From Formicarius rufipectus (Eukaryota > Chordata > Aves > Passeriformes > Formicariidae): a stretch of DNA of 64,000 nucleotides. Every line of letters begins with the position of its first letter. Position 1 is the first letter of the stretch. The position numbers and the translations under genes are program-made. Shown one piece after another: positions 25,101-39,452 of this stretch. The DNA lies in NCBI GenBank assembly GCA_013399695.1, contig VXAU01003502.1, positions 355,031 through 419,030 of the forward strand. The letters are read 5' to 3'. Under the pieces are notes generated by a model. The model made no database searches, had not been told where the DNA came from, and worked only from the letters and a program-made list of their open reading frames with translations.

Positions 25101-28055
25101 GAACCTATCACAAGACATGAAACCTGAAGGAACTTAGTTTCTTGTACTCTGGATCTAGCTGCTAGGTATGTAAAACACTGCCACAGGCACGTAGCATCAC
25201 TATGACCCGTCACAGTGCTAGTGATACACTTTGGGTGCTGTTGTGTCTCACCTCTGCTCTCAGAGCACTCATTGGGTCCAGTTCAGCTCAGGAGACTGTG
25301 ACAGTGCAGGTCACAGAACGGTGACACCAACAACTATTGACGGTATGGACACAGACATATCATCTATAATGTATACAGCTCAGGGCTTCATTTTGACATA
25401 CCATGACCATTATTTTTTGGACAATAATCAAGCATGTCAGAGGGATGATCACATTATTGATTTCTATAAATAGAGGCTTAATTTCATGTTAATCCTAACA
25501 GGCTCAGAACGGGAAACTTCAGTACTTGTTCCCAAACCATTCTCAATCAGCTGCATGTTGCCACTTTTTGCAATTAGCAGTACAGACTAAGAAGAATTTA
25601 GTCTCCCACCTTTTATTATATTTGAAATCTGATCAGTCTTCCTAGCAGTGTGTGGAACGAGACCACACTCATGCTTGCGATTCCACCGTAATATCATCCA
25701 TGAGGCAACCTGCCTGCTGCAATTCCTTTGGATATGACATGCCAACTTTAATAAAAGGTAGCAATTTCAGACACGTGGTGGTAATAACTTTTGCTTGTGG
25801 GCTCTGAGGAGGCATTAAGTGAGTGAGGTTTTAGTCTTTTCTTACAGCAAGAAACAATTGTGTCTTAAAAATAACTGCAATATCAGACGCTGGTGAAGTG
25901 CAAAGCCAGCTTTCAGCAGACTGCAGAATGTGGGCTGCTGATAGCTACAGCTTTTCAGTACCACAGAAATATTTCAAATGCAATGTCATAGTTACTTCTC
26001 AAGGGCAGGAATGCACTCCTTGACACACACTTCCCTGGTAAGGGTAGGGAAATGACTGTGATAGGAAATGTGTTTTCAGAAGAGCAGGCCATTGTTGGTG
26101 CTTGGCTTGGAGCTCAATGGGGCTGTAGTTGGGGTAGTTCACCAGAACATGTGAGAGAAGATGCTGCAAACCTACACTGCATTGTCAGGAGTACAAAGGA
26201 GAAACCAGGACCATCTCCACAGACAAAAAGCCAGATAAATTATTTTATTTTTCCCCAGAGATAGCTATCATATAATGGTTGCTTTACTCTAAAATCATCG
26301 GCAATGACAACCTCTCTGTTCTGCTCATTAGCACACTAACCAGCAGTCAACCTCCATACCTCCACAGTGGCCAAAAGGTCTTGTCACTGCTTCATTTCTA
26401 CACTGGAATAAATTACACTGGTTGATCTGCAGATAAAATATGTGCCTTCCTGGCTGAATGTCATTGGTGCTCAGTGAAGGGGTTCCCTGGGGACAGCTTT
26501 GAAAAGGTTTGAGGGTATAAATTGGGAGCGAAGGGTGAGCAGTGTAGCATGAATGACTTCTTGCCGTGATTTACATCCTTCCCTCAGTCTCAGTGCCCAA
26601 CCTGCTATGCTGCTAAACCCAGCAGAAGGTGTCTTCTGGAGTTCCAATGGCTATCACAGTGTCATGTCTCCAGGCTTTCCTCTTGCCACACCTCTCAACA
26701 CCATTAGTCAGTGGTGAAAGGGGACATGAATTGATGTGCTAATTGTCTTCAACACCTCTGAAAGCCTAGGCTCAACACAAAAATGACAAGACAGGCAGCT
26801 GAAGTCAATGCACTAGAAATTTGCCTCTCTTGGGCTGTCAGCGTGAGCCCTTGGAAAGGCTCAAATGACAGCACTGAGAGCCAAGCTGTTGATATGAAAT
26901 CTAGCAGCCAAATACCCTGGGACGCTGCTCTCTCCCTTGTTTTCTTTGAAGTCATCAGTGCCATTGTAAGTTCTTCCAGAGAGCACTGCGCTGCTTTGCA
27001 CTCCTGTAGTAGCACTGGAGGCATCCCTCCAGCATTGTCCCCTAAGCTCTGCCGTATGTTATCGCATGTCTGACTGTGTGAGGAGGCCTCCCACTGCCAC
27101 TCCTGCAGGGCTCCTGGAGCTATTACAGCGGTTGCAAAGGGGAAAACAGATACTAGGAAGAACCTGCAAGTGTTCACGGCCTGGACACACACAGAGAGCT
27201 GTAGCACAAAGGAACACCATCTGACAAGGCAGTGCCTGTGGAGAAGTGTGAAATTTCTCTTCGTTAGGTGCCCAATCTGTTCTCGAGATGATTATCAGCC
27301 TTTCACACTCCCTTTGGTCTTGGCTGCTCACAGACGGGTGGGCAGATCTCAAAGCACAAGGGTGCCTGCTGACTTGGTCTCTTGGAGCTGACCCTCCATC
27401 TCACTGATGGGAGGTTTGCTCCAGCTCTGCTTGGGCAGAGGAGATCAGGAGTCCTCCAGCAAAGTAGATGACCTCTTCCAGGAGGGAGATCAATTTTAAA
27501 AAGGCTGGGCTTTCAATCTTAGCTATGGTTAATAGATAAAATATGAAACATCTGAAACTGCTTAAGACTGTCAGGGTAGATTCATTCTGCTCTCTGGCTT
27601 GGGAAAGTCGTTTGACTTTTCACTTCTTGTCAACTGGGCAGTGTGTGGTGTTTCTGTGTTCCTCTCGTTATGTCACATATCTGCCAAAGGCATTTCTCAC
27701 TCCTCCTTTGGTGGCAACTGGTATGTTAGCTAAATTCACTCTTTCCAGCAGATGGTGATGCTTCTGCCCGGTCTGTAAGTGTGTTCTGCCTCAACAGCTC
27801 CTCTCACTCCTGCTCTTCACTTTTACTTGATATTCAGGCTAGAGGCTTCCAAAGGATTTTCTTACATCAATTTTTATATGACACCTTTTCACTGGACTTG
27901 CGATCAGAGGAAAATGTCAGGCTCATTTTCTCAGCAAGTGTCATGGTAATGTGAGAGATCTAGGCTAAACTTTAGGGGAAACTTTTTTACCATAGTGACA
28001 GCTAAGCTGTCCTTTTCAGTGCTGAAACATGAAGTGCCATGAAACATCCTCAGGA
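22121..28055. other. Unique non-coding stretch, no gene seen
   Basis: About 5.9 kb without a supportable gene. It contains the two longest frames of the window, 23976-24452 minus (158 codons) and 26749-27207 minus (152 codons). Neither shows a recognisable domain, convincing splice context or codon pattern. 26600-27480 is richer in GC than its surroundings and is open on both strands over 26783-27073. I recognise no transposon or RNA gene. Confidence 0.55.
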
Positions 28056-28110
28056 GTAGTAGAGTAGTAAGAAAATATCTGTAGTAGTAGCAGTAGTAAA
28101 GAGAATATCT
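28056..28110. repeat. Imperfect tandem duplication of a GTA-rich unit
   Basis: A 25-base unit (28056-28080) is followed directly by a 30-base copy (28081-28110). Both run from GTAGTAG to AATATCT. The second copy has an extra AGTAG-like insertion. It is a small two-copy tandem repeat with internal trinucleotide structure. Confidence 0.8.
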
Positions 28111-28364
28111 GTCGGGAAGGGTTTAGATATTGCTGATCGATCTTTGGGGCCCAGAGATGGACAAAACTTCTGAAATTCCTTCTGATTCTGTATTTATATT
28201 CTTTTATTAAATTTTTTGACTAATGGATTGTACTGAACAAAACTGTTCACCCTGGATTTGGGTGTCTGAGCAATGAAATGTGTAATATAAAGGAGATCAT
28301 TGTCAAGGTGTGTTTTAAGAGACAGTGATGGCTTTCAAATACAGGATCAGGAAGAGTAGGCTGA

Positions 28365-28390
28365 CTGTCCGTCTGTCTGTCTGTCTCTCT
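28365..28390. repeat. (CTGT)n microsatellite
   Basis: About five CTGT/CCGT units grade into CTCTCT. It is a simple tetranucleotide repeat and may vary in length between individuals. Confidence 0.85.
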
Positions 28391-30975
28391 CCAGGCTCAG
28401 TAGCGTAAGACAGTGTGCAAATCAAACCTCAAGTTGTGATGCAGATGCAAGGCCTTTTGCTCTGCCTGATGCTTGGGAAAAGGAATTTTTAGGATGACTG
28501 AGACAATACCTGACCTAATTTGTGTCAAAAGTGGTGTGTTTTCACAACTGCTGATGATGAATATCTGAAACTGTGACTTTGAAAAGACAAGAGTTACTGG
28601 AGTGGGGAGTCTATAAGGGTGGTACTAATAGACCTTGAGAAACGGCACTAGATATTTCCAAAGAGAAATGACCATTTTCATGTGTCAAGAAACTCCTGGG
28701 AAGACTTAAAGGGAGAGAATCAAGCCTTGCCAACGTCTCTAAAACCTCGTTGAAAGAAAGAAGCCTTGCTACTCGTTTACTTGCTGCGAAACGCTGCATC
28801 TCTTATATTCCTATCAGGCCCAGCACATAGGGCATCTTTAGTTTTTTCTGTGGTAGAGAGTGAGTCCAGATATTCTGAAATGCAGTGTATAAATTAATAG
28901 TTCCTACCCAGCTAGCAAGCTTCTCATTTTAAATACAGAGATTAGTAGAGTAACTAATATTTTCAAGCATGGAGTATTTGTAGGCAACTGAGTATCAGCA
29001 GCCATGCAATGGATCCTGTATAAGTATTAAATTTGCTGGTTCTATTCTTGATATAAATGAATACTCAGCTGCATTATTAAATTTGCTTTTATTGCTAGGA
29101 AGCCCTCTCTCACTTTATAATCAATGATGTTTCTGTGCTTGTGTTGAAGTGCCCATGGCTAGAATTTATAAACAATATCCAAGAGTGACCCTGGTATCTT
29201 TGTTCAGTTATGTTAATTTTTAATATTATTTATTTTTATTTTGTGTTACATTTTTGCATAAATATATAGTTGAATTATATAAATACAAATAAAACTCTGT
29301 AGTATCGCTTTTCCCTCCTTGATACTAGTGTTTGGATCTGAAAAGTTGTTTGTGTAAATAAGATAACTTTTCACAATCCCGAAAGGTGAAATTTCCTCAT
29401 CATCCTTCTGTAGGCATGTGTGTTCTGCAGCACAGATGATTTGCTGAGTTGCTGACTTACACTTACATGCTTTTTTCCCCTCAAAAAATAGGGTAGTTTC
29501 AGTGTCACTAAAAAACTAGCATGAGATGGCCAGTCCCAGATGACAAGTTTCTTGTCCTGATGTGTCTGTTTTGCATTACTGAAGTTAGCGCAAGGCATAT
29601 GAGAGGCTTGTGTACGAGTAAAATCCTTAGACTTCACCTTGAAAAATTCCTACTGCACCAGTATGCTCATATCTTGAGCACCTACACATCCTGTAATGTT
29701 TTGCTGCAGTCCTGGCCCCTTTGGTAGAGCTCTTTGATCAGTTGGTTTGCTATGTGTAGACACTGTGGTTGGAAGTTGCTGTGGGCTGCCTGATGCTGGG
29801 TTGAGTTCAGCTGCTTGGGCTGTCTTCCACCTGGTTGTCTGCTCTGCAAGTCTCAGTTTCCATACAGTCCTGCTGGGACACAGACATTGATCCCTGCCAC
29901 TTTCCAGATGTTACCTCTGTTTTCATCTGTCCATTGTCTTTGTTTGGAGATAAAATTAATTTGCGCTCAAGAGAAGGTTTGATGCCCCATTTTGATACAG
30001 CTCTCAAGCAGTTACAGGTGACAAGTTTGTTGTGACAGTGTTCACAGTTCTGGAGTTTTAACTATGATGGAATGAGGCATGTGACAAAGTAAATCAGATC
30101 AGTGGTGTAAAAGCACTGACAGATTACCAGTACTCAAATCATTATATCCAGGCTGTATGTCCAGGTCAATAACAGTGAAAGTGATACAATCTGCATATCG
30201 TGTGGTCATGCCTTGTGGTAAGGTTGTGCTCTTAGCAGCTGCTTGTATTCTCTGTGTGTTAGCAGTTGGGTTAATTTTGCTTTATCACATTAAAATTTTC
30301 ATTTATGTTTTCTTGATTTACATAAACGTTCTCATTACTCATTGGAATTTTATTTATTAAGCATCTGTAATTGTAACTACCACTGAACACAGATTATGAG
30401 AGGCCTTAAATTTTAGAATTCATTAACATTTCCTAAAAATTACTCCTAGTTGGAAAGAAAATTTTCAAATATCCAAACTTTGAATCCAACAGCTTCTCAG
30501 GCATCTGTTTTCGGAACAGCTTTGTTACTCAACTGTTTAAGACTACTTGGAATTCTGTCACCTAGTTTTTCAAAGCAGTGATATTTGCATTTGAGCTTGT
30601 TCCTCAGGATTCCCTAAATGCTTAGTGAAAACAAACAAAACCCAATTCAGGCATCTGTGAGAGGGTGAAGAATATTTCTCATTGACTTCAAAATGTTGGG
30701 GTGCTAAGCAAGTTGTAGAGATCTGCACTGTGCTTGCTTAGAGGGCTCATGTGCCTCTTTTTATGAAACATTGGATGCAAACCTTATCTGTGCAGTTCTG
30801 CATCTCCTTTGAGCTAACTTTCTAACTCTGCTCTTCTAAAATATCTTAACTGTTCCACTTCACTTTGGATACTGTCTAAGGGACAGCTTTCTTCTCTGTA
30901 TCCTGAGCCCTGTCTTTATGCCTGTGTCATTCACAGCTTCTTCTCCCAGTAACATGTTTGTCCTTTAATTAGGAA
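28391..30975. other. Unique non-coding stretch, nothing recognised
   Basis: No gene or transposon identified. 29030-29310 is strongly AT-rich. Open frames are below 90 codons. Confidence 0.6.
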
Positions 30976-31257
30976 CTATAACAGTGCGAGGAGCTCATAT
31001 TGTGTTTGGATATATGTGAGAAAGGCTACTCTGAACAAATAGTCTTTATAGATGCTGTCTGCACCAAATGTTCTGTGAGCCTTTGTTCCCAGTGCTGTAC
31101 TTGGGATTGTAAAGTTACAAGCACACAGTTTATGAAGGCATGTGAGGATGAAACCGCAGGAGGGCATCGCCAAAGTGACAATAAGCAGTTTCTTGATGCT
31201 GACATTGTTGGTTAGGGATATAGAAGAATGACTGTTTCCTTTGAAAATATAGTTCAT
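30976..31257. other. Block open on both strands, no gene called
   Basis: A 71-codon plus frame (31000-31215) and a 93-codon minus frame (30976-31257) overlap almost fully. The plus frame is Cys-rich (ICEKGY then CTKCSVSLCSQCC), but Cys spacing does not fit a zinc finger or EGF module I know, and no acceptor-donor pair bounds it clearly. The lack of stops could reflect a constrained non-coding element or chance. Confidence 0.35.
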
Positions 31258-34200
31258 CAGCAGAATTCTTCAGTATGTTTTTCACAGTTTCCTCAGAGTT
31301 GTCACTGGCTTTTTATAAGTGAACTGCACATAGTCTATAGTATTAAATATTTAATCACAGTTAGGTACAGTATATTCATCAGTTTGTAGAGTGATCTTGT
31401 CAAAAGGTTCCTTGTTTTTGTGTTCCAGTCGAGTCACATATTTTTAATGCAAACCTGTTGGGACTGTTATGTGAACTTAAATTGCTGCTTTGCTTGCAAA
31501 AACAGAAAAAGAAGAAACACTGTTAGGGCTTTAAATTATTTTGAAATACCTTCAGAAAGGATTTAGGATGTTTAGTGAAAAACTTAAGAATGTAAAAGCA
31601 TGTGTATGACTTGTAAGGCATGTTCATTGATCATGGTAAGCTTTATTCCACCTTTGGTACTTCATTACTTGTGAAAAAGGTGGCTTTATTTCCCATAAGA
31701 AGCATCCTTAGCAAATCTCACATCATTAGGACATTTAGAAGTTTTTACTGTTCATTTTTTTCAAGCACTGAACAATCAGAATTAAAAGTAATGCAAGATA
31801 ATGAGCCTGTGCTGCTTGTGGCCTCTAGGTATGGAAGTTGATAAGGAAACCAGCTAATGAGAATATCCACAGTTGTGCTAGGAAGGATAAGGAGAAAAAC
31901 ACCCACGAATTTTAAACCCTCATACTTCAGAGCCAGCACCTTAATTAGAAGGGAGGTATGAATAAAGTTCCACAGTGCACAACATACCTATTTTGGTGGC
32001 TTCTTGTAACTTCTTCAGGAACATCTGGTACTCATCCCTGTAAAGTGAAGGTGGTGGAATTAAGAATTGCTCAGGGCACTAGTCAGGTATCATAAATTTA
32101 AAGATGAAGATGCCGATTGCACATTATTTGGCAGCTATATGGAACATTAGATTTCTGTGTGGATATGAGTTTTCTTAATTAGTCAATAGAGGAATGATTC
32201 CCTTTCCTTGGGGAAAAAAATGTAAAAGAAAGAGATGGTATAGGACTGGAATCAAAGTCAAATCTATACTTCAACACATGGATGTAATAGTGATCAGAAT
32301 ATATATAAAATAGGAAGTAGAAAGCACAAAGAAAGGTGTAATAAAACTAGCTGTACCATATATTGTTAAATTACCCCAGTGGTTTAGGATTTCAGCTCAC
32401 CATTATGTCTGCATAGATCATGACTTTGGTATTGCTCCATAATTGTCTACAGTCTTGAGCTTGGCTAGAATGTATTTTAAAAGATTCTTTACCTTGAAGC
32501 CTTTTGAAGCAATTTGTCCAGTCCCTGAAAGCTAGGAATGCCTGCTGCTTTCTGTCTAACCCATGACATGGTTATCTTCATAAAAGCAGAGCTAGTGTTT
32601 AGCTCAGCCAATCCTGTACTGCTCGTTCCTATTGCTGTTTCTAAAGATGATGGTTTTTATTCACTTTAGATAAACCTGTAGTGGGTTGATAGCAGCAGCA
32701 TGCGTACTAATTGGTGATTAAAGCATTAGTAAAATGGGCACACTTTGCCAGCCAGAATAAATCCTTCAACAGAGTATCTCTGTGGTAATTTTAGTAATCA
32801 CTTACCAGGGCAAGAGGTGGCCAAGAACAAGCCTGCAGAGGATTGTGCTGTTGTTACATTGCCCTCTGAACAACATGAAACAACAGGGGAAATGAAAGAC
32901 TTGATTTCACCTTGTGATAGAAGATTGTGCCTAGAGCTGGGGGCTGATCATCCAGTCCTCTGCTGCCTATAGCCTAATAAAGAATTGAGAATGCACTCAT
33001 TGACCTCTTTTCAAATGAAATTTGTCCCATAAATACAAAGACTTCTTTTCACCTTAAAAATAAATTTTATAACCTTATGACTTCAGGAGGAAAAGGAAAA
33101 TAGTCTATTAATTGGGAAAGTTTCCTCTTAACTGTTCTTTGCTGGCAACCCTCAGAAGACTCTTTTGACTGCTTATAAAGAGCATTCATCTTTTCTTGAT
33201 GATAATAGCTACTGTGAAAGTGAGATTGATGTGATACTAAAAATTAAGAGCATTGAAAGAGTCAGCACTGAAAATTTCTGCAAGATTTTTCATTTAACGT
33301 CTCATTTGATTGTAAAGTTTTTTACTTGAAAGTGAAAATAATTAAAAAGCAAACTCTTAAGTATTTTTAATGGGTTAAGGTCTAGATTCAGAACTTTGCT
33401 GGTTTTCAGAACAGCACTGAACTGATGGGTTTTGTCCTATTTTTCTTTAGACGCAGTTCTTGCCTTCTTTGTCCAGTATCATATCTTCTAAGACAGAGAA
33501 GTGATCATTGCAACACAAATTATAGTGAAATATTTTTAAGCAATGGGAAAATATAATTCCTTATAGTCCACTTAAAAAAGTATATTAGTTCTGGGATTTG
33601 TGGGATCACTTTCGCAGATACTGTATCTGTGGCTGCTCATAGCACTGTAAAGACCTTCCAGCAATTCACTTGCTCTGATTTACTTCAAATTCATGAATCA
33701 ACTTGTGATGGTTTCCAGAGCTGCTCTCCTGTGTAATAAAAGTCTTCTCTAAATCACTGTATGTGTATATATGCACATGCATATTTTTACATATACAATT
33801 CCAAGTGTTTGGATACAAATTATAGGCAACCAAAAGAACACATGGAATACAAGAACGTAAGAATTAGAATATTTTTTTTAGTTCAAATTAACGTCTTTTC
33901 AGACCAGTCAAATGCAACAACTTCTTATCATTACACCAATTATAACAAAAATTTAAATCACCAAGGTTCTGTAAAGAATCATTGGAATTGTGTTCCCAAG
34001 TATCTGTTCTTTCCTCCAGTGACATTCCATTCTTTAATTAGTAGGGTGAGCTGTCAGCATCACAGCTCTTTGAGAAAGGAGTATGATATTGATGATGGGG
34101 ATTTCCTTCTCCTGAGTTTTTAGTTCACTCAAAATTATTTTTTATCCATGGTTCAACATCACAGTAGGTTGTGCTCTTTTGTTGATTCACAGGGTTAGTT

Positions 34201-37200
34201 ACACCACAGTTACCTACTTTTGCTAATCTTCTGTACAAACCGTGATTTCTCTTTTGGAGCAGGAAAAGAATCTGCACTTGAAAAAAGCTAAGTAGAGCTG
34301 AAGTTAAGTAAATCAGGTAATGATGCAACTAAAACAATTTCAAAACCACAGGGCAGTCAACAGGCAAATAAACAGAGGCAGATTTCACTTTACAGCTGGT
34401 CAAATGAGGCAGTAGGTATCTAATTGTAGAGCAAGCAGCAAACACAGGAAAAAGTCAAACATTTCTTGACTTTTGTAGGTACAACAAAAATTGACCTAAA
34501 ACATGTTCGAGACCAGACAAGGTATAACAATGTTTGGGAGTTGCATGTAACTCATATAGCTAATTATTGCTGTAAAACGTGAGATGTGGTACAAGCACCA
34601 ACATTTACTGACAAGGCTCTGGCTGGGCCACAGGGCTCCTGTCTGCATGTGGTAGTTTGAGCCCTACCTTTCTCAGGATTGCAGGAAGATGATCTTGGGA
34701 AAACTGATTTGCAACAAAAATTGTTTCAAAAAGGAGATGACAGTATTACCCCTCTGCATCATGATTTACTGATGCTTGAAAAAATCCTCCCGAAGGGAGA
34801 ATCAGGCTCAGTTGCCTCCTGTGCCTGCAAGGTCTCTAACCCAGCTCTCCTGCCTTCCCAGGAAGCATCCTTGCCACCAAGCTGTCTCTCAGGTTAGTCG
34901 ATGGCTCTTGCTGTGCTAAATCCAGACAGAATCTTCTCCACTGCAGGGTTTCATTACCACCCACACCTCCCGCAGCCAATGGTGCTTGGTGTGCAGTAGC
35001 TTTCCCATTGGCAGCAGGGCCTCAGTTTCTAAGTCTGCATCATGTTTGTCTGAGGATTTGGATTTGAACAGCTCGCGGCCCTCTCTTCCCTCAGGGCATA
35101 AAGAAGCCTGTAACAGACTGCAATATGTGTTACGGGGGTCTTGATGGAAATGAAGGCACGGTGAAAAGCAAATGTTCGAAGAAACGTCCTTCCCTGGCTT
35201 CAAAAGAGACTGGCAATGAAACAACAAGGGTAATAGAAAGAATTATGGCCCCTTTCCATGGATATATTGACATACATTCTGTGGTATTTTAACAGATTGA
35301 AAGCTCCTGAAACTGGAGTGCAGACAACATGTTCTCAGTAGCAGGCTACCCATGGTTGTATGCATTCATGTTTGGAGCACTTGCAAATAATGAGGTCTAT
35401 TGCCTCTAAGTTGTTGCAAACGGATTACAGGATGATCTAATAAAATGCAGATGTTCATTTGACATGACACTGTCATGAAACAGCAGGACCATTATGATCC
35501 TGAATTCTTTGACAGCCCCTGGTTCTGTCTTAAACAATTCCCTGTTGAGAATCTTTTCACATGCTTTCATTCATGGAGCACACAGTGTTATTTCACTGTT
35601 CCGGACTTGATTGCATATTGCCAGGCATTTTTACAGGAAAACATTTGGAGGAGTTTGTGTAGCCCTAGTCCTCTTTTTGTCTTTGACTCAAGGGACTCCT
35701 CTTGCTTCCTTTTGGGGAGAGCTGGTCTGCAGGAGAGACAGTCTGCAGGGAGGGAAGGAGCACAGGCAGCCTCATGCTTCCAGTTCACATTCCAGGTCCA
35801 ATACTGAAAAGATTGTGGCTGTTGACAGGGTGTGGATAGTCATGAAATATAATAAAACCAGAGTCTAACTGGAGAATAGAAATAAATCTGCTCTCAGACC
35901 AGTGGTAGCAGATGCCATCAAGCTTGTAACAGTTGGGAGTATGGGCTGAGTGAAGAGGAAGGTTAGAGATGCTTCCCTTCTGACCAGAGCTATGTAGTTG
36001 ATCTGCTCTATTACAGATCAACTTTGGTTTGATGAGCAGTTGCCCTGAAGCAGAGCTGATTTCTGCCTGTCAGAGCTCAGACGTTAGTACTAATTTTGAA
36101 TTCCAGGGGAAACTGGGGTAAGTGGGCAAGTGGTAGATTGACATATGAATGGAAAAACCCAGAGAATTGACAAAATCACGTAACATCAAGGATCTCGTAT
36201 TTAGGTGTCAAGCACCCATTGGTTAGTCACAAAGTGAGATATGTTGTGTAGAGAGCAGTGACTGAACCAAAGCATTTGTATTTGTACAACAGCTTATGTG
36301 ATGCCCTGATTCCTATATCAATACTCTATTCCCTTCAAATATGCTTTGAATGCATAATTTCTACTCTGTTAAGAAGCAGTTGTGCTCTGAACTACTGGAA
36401 GGCCAGCACTGGCAGTTTTGGATTAGCAGCGTGCTCCATTTGATGCATGCTTTGGCCTGTGTGTTCTCTAGCTCAAAGTCCTGTGGAAACTCCACTGAGT
36501 TTATCTCCCAGTTATTTGTCTGAAGCAAATCAGCTTGGCAAATGAAGCAAGATTATTTGTAATAATTGTGTCATCATCCCTCCTCCAAAGAGATCTCTTG
36601 GAGCAAATGTTTGTGAATATGTCATTATTTGGAATGCAGACACAGGTTTTTTCCTTAAAAACTACAGGAGTCAGTAGGGCATGCATTTAGTGTTGACAGA
36701 AGAAGGAAAAGGATTTTGTTCTTATTTTTCCTGTTTAAGGTCAGTTTAAGGTTCTGCTTGCCTATGCTCAGTTTGTTTGGCTATGGATGCAAATATTTTG
36801 TGGTTGGGAGAAGTATTGCACACTCCACCTTTCAGCACTCCTGTATTTGAATGAGTTGGGCACTGTAACAAGACAGAGAGTCTTTAAGTACATTGAAGAG
36901 CTGCTGACTCGGCTCTGTGCCAAAGTCAAGAGCATATCCTGGGGTTTGCCTGGGCGTCTCTTCCCAGCTTGCAGGCTTCAATTCATTTCCAGTCCAAAAA
37001 GGGTCATAAGTCTGCAAACATCATCTGGGAACTTGCTTCTTGGGAGAGATTTCCTCAAAAAAGGATGGCTACAGGAGAGATCTGCAACCTGAGGGAGATG
37101 CCTCTCCTCATTCCTTGGTGTCAGTTGGGTGCATTTGCCCTGTTCATTTTTCCTGCTGGCTGCACATTCAACCAAACTACTGATATTCCTTGACTAAAAT

Positions 37201-39452
37201 GGACCCACATGAGCTAGTGTTATACTAGTTATATTTGACAGCAATTTGGAAAAAACGTGTGCTGTTGAAGAGTGATAATAATAATTTATAATTATTAATA
37301 ATACCTTTTTTACTTAGGGTTTGTTTTTTTTTCCCGTGACCATGTTTGTTACATGGTTGTTGGCACCAAAATATTAAATACAAAATATTAATACAAATAC
37401 ATTAATCAAAATTATACTGAAAAACAAGTACAGAGTCTTTTAAACTGAAGTTTGGGAAACAGAATTTTCTCTTTTCTCTCTATACATCTCTAAAGTTCCA
37501 CTCTTTCACCTTTCCACTTTCAGAGTATTCTGACAGTGATACATAGGCTCCTACCTACAACTGTGGAGATTAACTGATGGGATTTTGGAAGTGAACTAAA
37601 AAGAAAGCTTGGATGTTTTTCTCCTTTTTCTAGCTGTCTCTCTGCCATTCTTAGTTAACACTGTCCAAAAAGGGTAAAAAAAAATCAGAAGAGCATCAAG
37701 GATGAAGCAGGCCGATGAAACATGATTGTGCATACTGTGGTCTTTGGAGGGGAGGGGGGGAAAATCTGGTCTTGCTGGTGCCTCATGAGTTGCTTGTTTC
37801 CTATGAGTTGTCCATTCATAATTCATTTTTGGACATGTGGAGTCTCTGATCACCACTAAGTCAGCTGAAGTCATGCTACAGCTTGAGCACGGGGAGGCAA
37901 TAACATGGCCCACCATCCTCCAGTTGACTGCTCGTTTTTATGAGACCCACAGGAACTCAGATAGGGAATTCTCTCTTCCTGTCAAATTAAGGTTAAAGGC
38001 AGCTAAGAGAGATAAAAATGTTATTGGGAGAGAATGACTGGCACATATAATATATTCACTTAACTCTCTGTTCTTTGGAAACAGGGACTGTCAGAGGTTT
38101 GCAGCATGTCAGCAGGTGTAGCTTCTCATGGGGGAAGCTGCATTTCACAATTCACAAAGTTATCATTAAGATGTACATATTTAGGAACTCCCTACTTGCT
38201 CCCATTCTTTGCAGCTCATGAAGCTTTTATGCTGGGTAACTTAGATCACCAGCATTGCATCAGGAGCGTGTGATTGCTTGTCTTTTATAAAGGGGAAGAA
38301 GGGTGGCTTCCCAAGCAATATCGACTATACATGGCATTAGAAGGTCAGCTACTACTTGTTTATTTAGGAGCCATTTGGCATCCAGCAGAGGTTGCAAGAG
38401 AGAGGTGTAATGAGCCATATGGGTGGTGAGAACTTTTTGGGTGAGCTGCTACAAGGCTAAGCAGTTCTGCCAGCCCGCATTGAGGCACATATCACAAAGC
38501 AGTTTGAGAAGGCATTTAAGCACACTTCTAAAGCTAAGTATGTTCTTGAAAACAAGGAACCTAAACCATATGCACAGTGTGTTTCCCTGAATAAAAGCTT
38601 GGGGCAAAAATCTTAAAACCAATGACTGCAAAGGTTTAAATATAATCACCAATTTCAAGTTTAACAGAGCTTCAGAAAAGATACATATTGTAATTTCCCT
38701 TATCTGTGTTGTTTCTTTCTTGTTAGAAATTCATCCAGAGTCCAGAGGAGGCTGGGGTTTAATTGGAAAATTGCAGCAAAAGCATCACAGACAACAGCAT
38801 TTTCAGTGACTGAATGACTTTCGAGTCACCTGTCACTCAGGGGTCTGAGTCCTGTCTGTTGACCCATTTTGTCACTCTTGCGCTGTATTGAATTCTGCAG
38901 CACAAGTTTCCAAACCCATGACCAAGGCGATTTTTTGCCATAGCTGTGGCTCTCAGGTCATGGTGCTGTGATCACAAATCTGCCTGTCATCCAGAAAAAC
39001 TGGCAAGCTGGCAAAATGCAGCAGCATCAGTACTAATATCTGATCAAATTTGATATTTCAACCTGCAGTGAAAAAAATGGATTGTCAACTCAGTTACTGT
39101 TTGGAGCAAAACACAACAGTACTGTTGGCTGCAAGCCATGCCATTATTGGGACAATTGAGTTTTATGCTGGGGAATAAAATAAAATACTGTTATCCTTAA
39201 GAGTGCCTGTCTTTGTGCACTGCACTGCAGACTTCCACATACCTCCAGTACAAGACTGTTTTCCTTAGTGTGTCTGTCTGTCATGAAAAGAGGGCATGAA
39301 TGATACAGCATAATTACTACTCTCCTTAACCACTGTTATTCAAGAGACAGCATTTACACCCTGTGTATGTCCCATAGATGAGTTATTCTATTCTTTATGT
39401 ATCTTTCTTTATTTTCTTTCATTCTTTTTTAATTTGTTCATTTTCATCTAAG
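31258..39452. other. Unique non-coding stretch, no gene seen
   Basis: About 8.2 kb without a supportable gene or a transposon I can name. Open frames reach 120 codons (33761-34123 plus). 34620-35220, 35700-35800 and 36890-37140 are locally GC-richer; 37260-37310 is a nearly pure A/T stretch with an 8-base-arm AATAATT-type inverted repeat. No promoter, RNA gene or exon structure is evident. Confidence 0.55.

Noticed and set aside
32679..32705. TGTAGTGGGTTGA as the start of an endogenous-retrovirus LTR
   Set aside because: Only about a dozen bases resemble an avian LTR start; no LTR body, polyadenylation region, partner LTR or retroviral coding sequence follows.
34506..34516. GTTCGAGAC as a tRNA B box
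   Set aside because: No matching A box at the right distance and no cloverleaf. The similar words at 44121 and 49467 also fail; the latter is CR1 sequence.
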